A program made the translations under genes and the position numbers. The notes under the pieces are model-generated. The model was not told the DNA's origin, made no database searches, and saw only the letters and a list, made by a program, of their open reading frames with translations. From contig JASFRI010000310.1 of NCBI GenBank assembly GCA_050115015.1, forward strand, positions 1 to 5,267: a stretch of 5,267 nt of DNA, in the 5' to 3' direction. This document shows positions 1-3,602 of this stretch, in pieces (positions within the stretch are counted from its first letter, which is position 1; every line of letters starts with the position of its first letter). Origin of the DNA: JASFRI01 sp050115015. Its GTDB lineage: Bacteria; Acidobacteriota; Polarisedimenticolia; CBDVAL01.

Positions 1-2974
1 CGGTGCGCTTGACGGTCTCCTCGTCCCGGCCCGTCGCCGCGATCCGCTTCGCCTGCAGGTTCCGGACGGCCCGGCGGCGGAGCTTCTCCGCCTCCAGGCG
101 CAGCACCAGGGCGCATCCGAGCAGGTAGGCGGAGTTCAGGCCGATCAGGATGATCAGCGGGATCGGCCAGTCCCAGCGGTCAAAGTAGGTCGACCGCGAC
201 AGGATCATCAGGAACAGGATCACGAACGGGTAGTACGTGACCCGGCCGATCACCCGGGTCTGTCGCGCCACCAGGCGGATGGCCCGGTATCCCGTCGAGT
301 CGAAGGGGCCCTGTGTGCCGATCCGGCTCGGGGGCCATTCCTCCACGTTCACCAGCGCGTGCACCCAGGACCGGCACAGCAGCGTCTGGTAGAGCACGTA
401 CATGATGAGTAGGATCATCGCGAGGATGCCGGGGATGAGGGCGGCCTGATCGAACCAGAAGGCGGCCGCACCGCGGAACGGCACCATCGGCGCGGGCCCG
501 AGTTGCATGAGGGAGAAGCCCACGCCGAAGTAGAGCAGGCACATCACCAGGACGTGAGCCGCACAGTAGCGGCCGCCGGTCCGGTCGGCGTACTCGTGCC
601 ACAGCCGGTCGGCCGACCTCGTCGACACCCGGGACATGAGCTCGAGCAGCTCCCGGGCCATCCACCCCTTTCGCTCGCTGGTCCCGAACTCGAACATCCT
701 GGCGGTCTCCCGGTTACGTTCCGCCAGGTAGCGCACGCTCACCGCCAGCAGACACAGCGACAGGCAGAATGCCAGGACCCGCATCAGCTCCGTGGGCCAG
801 AGGCTCACCCCTTCGACGAGCAGGAACGGCTCCAGGAAGCCCAGGGATCCGTTCAGGACGAGGAAGAGGAGGCCGTAGAGGCCCGCCGGCAGGACCACGG
901 TGAGCAGCAGGGCCTTCCAGCGGACGGCGTGCAGCCCCGCCGTCAGGTGGACGACCCAGAGGACCACCGCGATCCCGAACAGGCCCAGCAGCCCGACGCC
1001 CACGGGATGCCGGAACGTCGGGTGCGAGACCACGTCATTGACGCCGCGCGCCACCAGGACGGGCCGCGTGCGTCCGATCTCGTAGACCCGCGACCGCAGG
1101 TCCAGACCCGCGGGCTCCTCCCCCAGCGCTCGCAGCGTCGCCAGGTACATCGACGTCTGGTAGCCGTCCCGGAACGGTGGGTGCGTCTCCTCCTGCCGCT
1201 CCGTGTCGTCGAGCTCCCCCTCCGGCGATCGCACGGTCTCCGGTTCCACCGATGTTTGCGCGTCCCGGAACGGTGGGTGCGTCTCCTCTCCGTGCCGGTC
1301 CGGGCCGTCGAACTCCGCCGCCGGGGCTCGCACCGCTTCCCGTCCCACCGACGTCGGCAAACCGTCCTGGGCCGGTGGGTGCGTCTCGTCACGCCGGTCC
1401 GCTTCGTCGAGCCCCTCCCCCGGCGGGCGCGCGGCTCCCTCTTCCCCCGGTGGCCCGTCCTCATCCCGGGACGGAGGCGACGGCTCGTCCGCCCGCAGCG
1501 CCAGCCCGAAGCTGGAGGCCACGAGCAGGTTGCGCGACCAGGGGAGATGAATGGACTGCAGGTAGCGCGCGTCCAGGTCGGTGGTGAAGAACAGCGATCG
1601 CGAGAAGCGCGGACGCAGCGCCTGGAGGATCAGGATCTTGTCGTAGAAGTCACTCCCCAGCACGCCGATGGCGGCGACCTCCTGGTCGCGGTAGCGTGTC
1701 TCGATGGCGCGCGCCAGCCGCAGGGCGTAGTCCAGCCGGCTGCGGCCGATCGGCTGCGCGAACTCACCGGCCCCTCCGGCATCGTCGCCGGACGGGACCG
1801 CCGGGGCCGCATCCCCGGGCAGGCGCCCGTCCAGGCCGCGCTGGTAGGTGATGTGGACGATCTGTTCCCAGGGATCGCAGGGACGGTCGTCGCCGGACGC
1901 GAGCGCCGGGTCGACGCAGCCGGGGTCCTCCTTCATCGCGTCCCGCGCTTTCTCGAGCGTCCGGACCATGCGCCGCCCGTACAGCGTGTCCCACTCCGAG
2001 ACGATGATCACCAGGGCGCCGGCGGGATCCGCGGATCGGGGAGCCCGCCGCCGACGCAGCTCGGTGAGCATGCTCTCGAGGACGACGCCGTCGTCGAGGA
2101 TCGTCCGCTCCACCGGCTCCCGGGCCTCTCCCCCCTGCAGCCCGGGGCAGTCCAGCAGCGCCAGCTCGTCCCGCATGGAGGCGAGGGGATAGGTCGCCCA
2201 TGGCGACACCGGCAGGACCTCCGGCAGCCACCGTTCGGCGCAGTTGGTCTCCCGCAGCATCGCGAACAGTCCGTCCGAGGTCCGCGGCCCGATGAGGCGA
2301 ATGTGGATGTCCGTGAACCGGGCGAGCGTCTCCGCGTCGATCCACTCGTTGCGGAGGAGGTGATCCTCGAGCTTCCGCAGGTTCCCGAACGGCTCGCCGT
2401 CGAATCGATCGTCCGGGAGCCAGAGCACCAGCACCGAGCGGGACGGACCCTCCGCGGCGAGGGTCCACCATTCGTAGGGAACCCCCCGGCAGGACTGCCC
2501 CCCCGGCGGGCAGTTGCCGGTCCCGTCCCAGAGGAAGTAGGCCAGCTCCGCGGCGTTCCGGGGGATGAACCTCGCCGCGCCGAGGGCGCTCAGGACCGCG
2601 TAGCGCGTGCGCAGCCGCGACTCGTGGTCCTCCGCGTAGGGGCCGCCGGCGATCACGACCGGCAGCACCAGGAGGCTCGAGCGCTGGTGCGGGTCGACGG
2701 CATCCCAGAGCTCGTCGATCCCGTGGAACTCGGGGGCCTCCTTCCCCCCGCGGAGCGCCCTCTCCCACTCGCGGTGCTGCCGCATCACGACCAGCGGGTC
2801 CTCCCAGAGGCGGGCGTGGACCTGCTGGAAATCCTCGGGGGCGCGCAGGGGGGTGTCGCCGGGGCGGGTGGGCGTCAGCGCTCCCCGGTAGTAGAAGAAG
2901 CCGCCGGTGAGGGCGGCGAGGGCCACCAGCGCGACGACCGGTAGGTTCGATCCGCTGCCCGAGGAGTCCGCCAT
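1..2974 (-). CDS. Large polytopic membrane protein with extracytoplasmic receptor-like domain (3'-truncated by window edge)
   Basis: 991 codons are open from ATG at 2974 (GAGG Shine-Dalgarno, 6-nt spacer) to the left edge; no stop is seen. TM1 is about residues 11-29. A region of about 630 residues follows, with Cys pairs C155/C162 and C353/C366 that suit disulfides outside the cytoplasm. Seven more hydrophobic helices follow at about 660-678, 687-707, 730-750, 803-825, 845-866, 914-930 and 937-958, then a basic tail (RLEAEKLRRR) that fits a cytoplasmic C-terminus. Strings such as GGPYAEDHESRLRTRYAV (110-127), LIGPRTSDGLFAML (227-240), VIIVSEWDTLYGRR (322-335), GSDFYDK (440-446), FFTTDLDAR (462-470) and NLLVASSFGL (482-491) recall, from memory, a widespread uncharacterised family. 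Their rhythm resembles type I periplasmic-binding/ANF receptor folds; this is inference. Residues 500-603 carry tandem repeats. Function unknown; a sensor or transport-associated receptor is possible. Coding reality is very likely: a long open frame, positive-inside topology and a sensible start. Confidence 0.88.
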   Translation of the reverse strand, partial: MADSSGSGSNLPVVALVALAALTGGFFYYRGALTPTRPGDTPLRAPEDFQQVHARLWEDPLVVMRQHREWERALRGGKEAPEFHGIDELWDAVDPHQRSSLLVLPVVIAGGPYAEDHESRLRTRYAVLSALGAARFIPRNAAELAYFLWDGTGNCPPGGQSCRGVPYEWWTLAAEGPSRSVLVLWLPDDRFDGEPFGNLRKLEDHLLRNEWIDAETLARFTDIHIRLIGPRTSDGLFAMLRETNCAERWLPEVLPVSPWATYPLASMRDELALLDCPGLQGGEAREPVERTILDDGVVLESMLTELRRRRAPRSADPAGALVIIVSEWDTLYGRRMVRTLEKARDAMKEDPGCVDPALASGDDRPCDPWEQIVHITYQRGLDGRLPGDAAPAVPSGDDAGGAGEFAQPIGRSRLDYALRLARAIETRYRDQEVAAIGVLGSDFYDKILILQALRPRFSRSLFFTTDLDARYLQSIHLPWSRNLLVASSFGLALRADEPSPPSRDEDGPPGEEGAARPPGEGLDEADRRDETHPPAQDGLPTSVGREAVRAPAAEFDGPDRHGEETHPPFRDAQTSVEPETVRSPEGELDDTERQEETHPPFRDGYQTSMYLATLRALGEEPAGLDLRSRVYEIGRTRPVLVARGVNDVVSHPTFRHPVGVGLLGLFGIAVVLWVVHLTAGLHAVRWKALLLTVVLPAGLYGLLFLVLNGSLGFLEPFLLVEGVSLWPTELMRVLAFCLSLCLLAVSVRYLAERNRETARMFEFGTSERKGWMARELLELMSRVSTRSADRLWHEYADRTGGRYCAAHVLVMCLLYFGVGFSLMQLGPAPMVPFRGAAAFWFDQAALIPGILAMILLIMYVLYQTLLCRSWVHALVNVEEWPPSRIGTQGPFDSTGYRAIRLVARQTRVIGRVTYYPFVILFLMILSRSTYFDRWDWPIPLIILIGLNSAYLLGCALVLRLEAEKLRRRAVRNLQAKRIAATGRDEETVKRT
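1165..1477 (-). repeat. In-frame tandem repeat (96-102 nt units) within the large membrane protein
   Basis: In coding order there are three consecutive units: 1477-1379 (99 nt, residues 500-532), 1378-1277 (102 nt, 533-566) and 1276-1181 (96 nt, 567-598). A further start of the unit follows (PPFRD, 599-603) that joins the protein core. All lengths are multiples of three. The 28 nt at 1165-1192 and 1261-1288 are identical; 1363-1390 matches them at 24 of 28 positions; the stretch beginning at 1462 is a more decayed copy. The protein consensus is PP-x-R/Q-D, then TSV-like, E-x-V/A-R-x-P, a D-rich stretch, D/E-R, and E-T-H. The encoded segment is rich in P, E, D, R and G and is probably disordered. 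Identity is highest around ETHPPFRD and lowest in the linkers. Confidence 0.88.
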
Positions 2975-2979
2975 GGGGA

Positions 2980-2984
2980 GCCTC
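2980..2984 (-). promoter_or_regulatory. Ribosome binding site of the large membrane protein gene
   Basis: On the minus strand GCGAGG precedes the ATG at 2974, with CTCCCC between GAGG and the start codon. It supports this ATG as the start. The predicted N-terminus is a short polar stretch followed directly by a membrane helix, as expected for a signal anchor. Confidence 0.55.
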
Positions 2985-3007
2985 GCTTTCCCGGATCCAC
3001 CGGGTCG

Positions 3008-3036
3008 AGGATACCCCCGCCGGCGGCCTCCGTCAC
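3008..3036 (-). promoter_or_regulatory. Candidate sigma-70-type promoter for the large membrane protein gene
   Basis: Minus-strand GTGACG (3036-3031; 4/6 to TTGACA) and TATCCT (3013-3008; 4/6 to TATAAT) are separated by exactly 17 nt. A start near 3001 would leave a leader of about 27 nt before the ATG at 2974. It lies just after the terminator-like hairpin at 3045-3085, which makes a separate promoter plausible. Both boxes are imperfect and the consensus for this organism is unknown, so this is a weak call. Confidence 0.33.
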
Positions 3037-3039
3037 GAG

Positions 3040-3085
3040 AAAATGGAGACGGCCGGCACCCCTGCCCGAGTCACCGACCGTCTCC
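3040..3085 (-). terminator. Terminator-like hairpin after the small exported-protein gene
   Basis: The minus-strand RNA can form a 12-bp stem, GGAGACGGUCGG (3085-3074) with CCGGCCGUCUCC (3056-3045), including one G-U wobble and a 17-nt loop, followed by AUUUUC. On the plus strand the wobble becomes a C/A mismatch, so the helix favours minus-strand transcripts. It lies about 60 nt downstream of the stop of the 81-codon gene. The U-tract is short, so termination may be partial. Confidence 0.55.
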
Positions 3086-3145
3086 GCTGGCTCCTCGACT
3101 CGAGGTCAAGCAGCCCATGACATTCGCCCCGACCGTCGCCCCCGC

Positions 3146-3391
3146 TCAGCGCCTCCAGACCGCCAGCGCCGCCGGCAGCAGCGTCGTCCCCAGCAGCAGC
3201 AGCACCCAGTCCAGGGGCGTCATCGTTCCGGCCGTCGCGGATTCCGTGCTGTCCGGGGGTGGCGCGGGCTGGGCGCCGGGATCGTCGTGGCCACCCGCGA
3301 GTGCGGGCACGGCCGTGAGTAGGACGGCGAATACAAGGAGCGCCGTGAACAGCCATCCGGAAAACGCGATCTGCGTGCGCCACCGTGTCAT
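3146..3391 (-). CDS. Small exported protein with signal peptide and C-terminal membrane helix
   Basis: 81 codons, ATG at 3391, with a strong Shine-Dalgarno (AAGGAGG, 3403-3397, 5-nt spacer). Residues 1-32 look like a signal peptide: a basic start (TRWR), a hydrophobic core at about 13-28, and an ALA motif at 30-32 before GG. Residues 33-57 are a polar linker rich in P, D, S, T and G. Residues 59-78 form a second hydrophobic helix that ends in WRR at the C-terminus. After cleavage the product would be a tethered peptide of about 49 residues. The arrangement (short motif, hydrophobic helix, terminal arginines) resembles C-terminal sorting signals of the PEP-CTERM/exosortase type, but I see no VPEP or other canonical motif, so plain membrane anchoring is equally possible. 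A good sigma-54 promoter lies upstream. The family is not recognised. Ordinary base composition and the strong RBS support a real gene. Confidence 0.75.
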   Translation of the reverse strand: MTRWRTQIAFSGWLFTALLVFAVLLTAVPALAGGHDDPGAQPAPPPDSTESATAGTMTPLDWVLLLLGTTLLPAALAVWRR

Positions 3392-3396
3392 CGCAG

Positions 3397-3403
3397 CCTC
3401 CTT
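3397..3403 (-). promoter_or_regulatory. Strong Shine-Dalgarno of the small exported-protein gene
   Basis: Minus-strand AAGGAGG lies five nucleotides (CTGCG) before the ATG at 3391. It is near-perfectly complementary to the 16S rRNA anti-SD and is the main evidence that fixes this start. Confidence 0.75.
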
Positions 3404-3404
3404 C

Positions 3405-3421
3405 CGGCGGACCGACCGCCG
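3405..3421 (-). promoter_or_regulatory. GC-rich leader hairpin abutting the Shine-Dalgarno
   Basis: The minus strand has CGGCGG (3421-3416), loop TCGGT, then CCGCCG (3410-3405): a perfect 6-bp stem whose 3' side touches the GGAAGGAGG ribosome site. It would lie in the leader of a transcript starting near 3429. It could stabilise the 5' end or affect ribosome access. No riboswitch class is recognised. Confidence 0.4.
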
Positions 3422-3439
3422 ACACTCTCCCCCCAGGGG

Positions 3440-3456
3440 AGCAATGCCTGTGCCGG
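3440..3456 (-). promoter_or_regulatory. Sigma-54 (RpoN) -24/-12 promoter
   Basis: The minus strand reads CCGGCACAGGCATTGCT. It contains GGCAC, five nucleotides, then TTGC followed by T, which keeps the invariant GG-N10-GC spacing and both core hexamer parts of the TGGCACG-N4-TTGCW consensus. The deviations are C for T before GG and A for G after CAC. A start about 12 nt beyond the GC, near 3429, gives a leader of about 38 nt to the ATG of the small exported protein. The gene directly upstream encodes a sigma-54 activator, which strengthens the call. Confidence 0.72.
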
Positions 3457-3476
3457 ATCCGCCACAAGAGAAAAAA

Positions 3477-3489
3477 TTACAAATTGTTA
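3477..3489 (+). promoter_or_regulatory. IHF-like DNA-bending site next to an A-tract
   Basis: Plus-strand TTACAAATTGTTA matches the IHF consensus WATCAANNNNTTR in its CAA-N4-TTA core with two mismatches in the first three bases, and is flanked by a run of six A. It lies about 48-60 bp upstream of the inferred start of the sigma-54 promoter, where IHF commonly bends DNA between activator sites and promoter. The match is short and lies in A/T-rich DNA, and I do not know whether this organism has IHF. Confidence 0.33.
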
Positions 3490-3530
3490 TTTATGAGAGA
3501 AATATACGTCGAGACGGATCTTGGACGGCA

Positions 3531-3572
3531 GGAATAAAAGGAATTTTTCCGATTTCGACACGGAAAAATTCC
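3531..3572 (-). terminator. Perfect 12-bp inverted repeat with U-tract: terminator of the activator gene, or activator binding site
   Basis: Minus-strand GGAATTTTTCCG (3572-3561), a 9-nt loop, and CGGAAAAATTCC (3551-3540) are perfectly complementary and followed by TTTTATT. The position, about 30 nt after the TAG at 3605-3603, and the U-tract suit intrinsic termination. The stem is A/T-rich for a terminator in such a GC-rich genome. The centre is about 127 bp upstream of the inferred sigma-54 start, the usual distance for an enhancer-like activator site. Both roles may hold. Confidence 0.6.
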
Positions 3573-3602
3573 AGAGAACTGCGGGTGGAGGAGGGGGGCC
3601 GG

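Noticed and set aside
1165..1477. Spaced repeats considered as a CRISPR array
   Set aside because: The repeats keep reading frame in a coding gene, the spacers are related to one another, and the copies are graded in divergence, all as expected for protein tandem duplication rather than CRISPR.
1764..2768. A 334-codon minus-strand open frame
   Set aside because: It is a different frame inside the large membrane protein gene, with an R/G/A/P-rich composition typical of a shadow frame and no domain.
503..2944. An 813-codon open frame on the plus strand
   Set aside because: It lies antisense to the large membrane protein. Its translation is rich in R, P, H, Q and G, has no recognisable domain or membrane helices, and is explained by GC-rich codon bias on the opposite strand. 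The minus-strand frame has coherent helices, positive-inside topology and conserved-looking motifs.
3093..3105. Small inverted repeat CCTCG-ACT-CGAGG
   Set aside because: The 5-bp stem has no U-tract and is overshadowed by the better hairpin at 3045-3085. It is common in GC-rich DNA.
3033..3467. A 144-codon minus-strand open frame spanning the small exported-protein gene
   Set aside because: It would cross the sigma-54 promoter, has a low-complexity R/G/A composition, and overlaps in another frame the 81-codon gene that has a strong Shine-Dalgarno, signal peptide and membrane helix.
3495..3516. TATATT-like -10 box in the A/T-rich island as a sigma-70 promoter for the small gene
   Set aside because: I see no acceptable -35 at a 16-18-nt spacing, and A/T-rich DNA gives TATATT-like strings easily. 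The -24/-12 element is much better.
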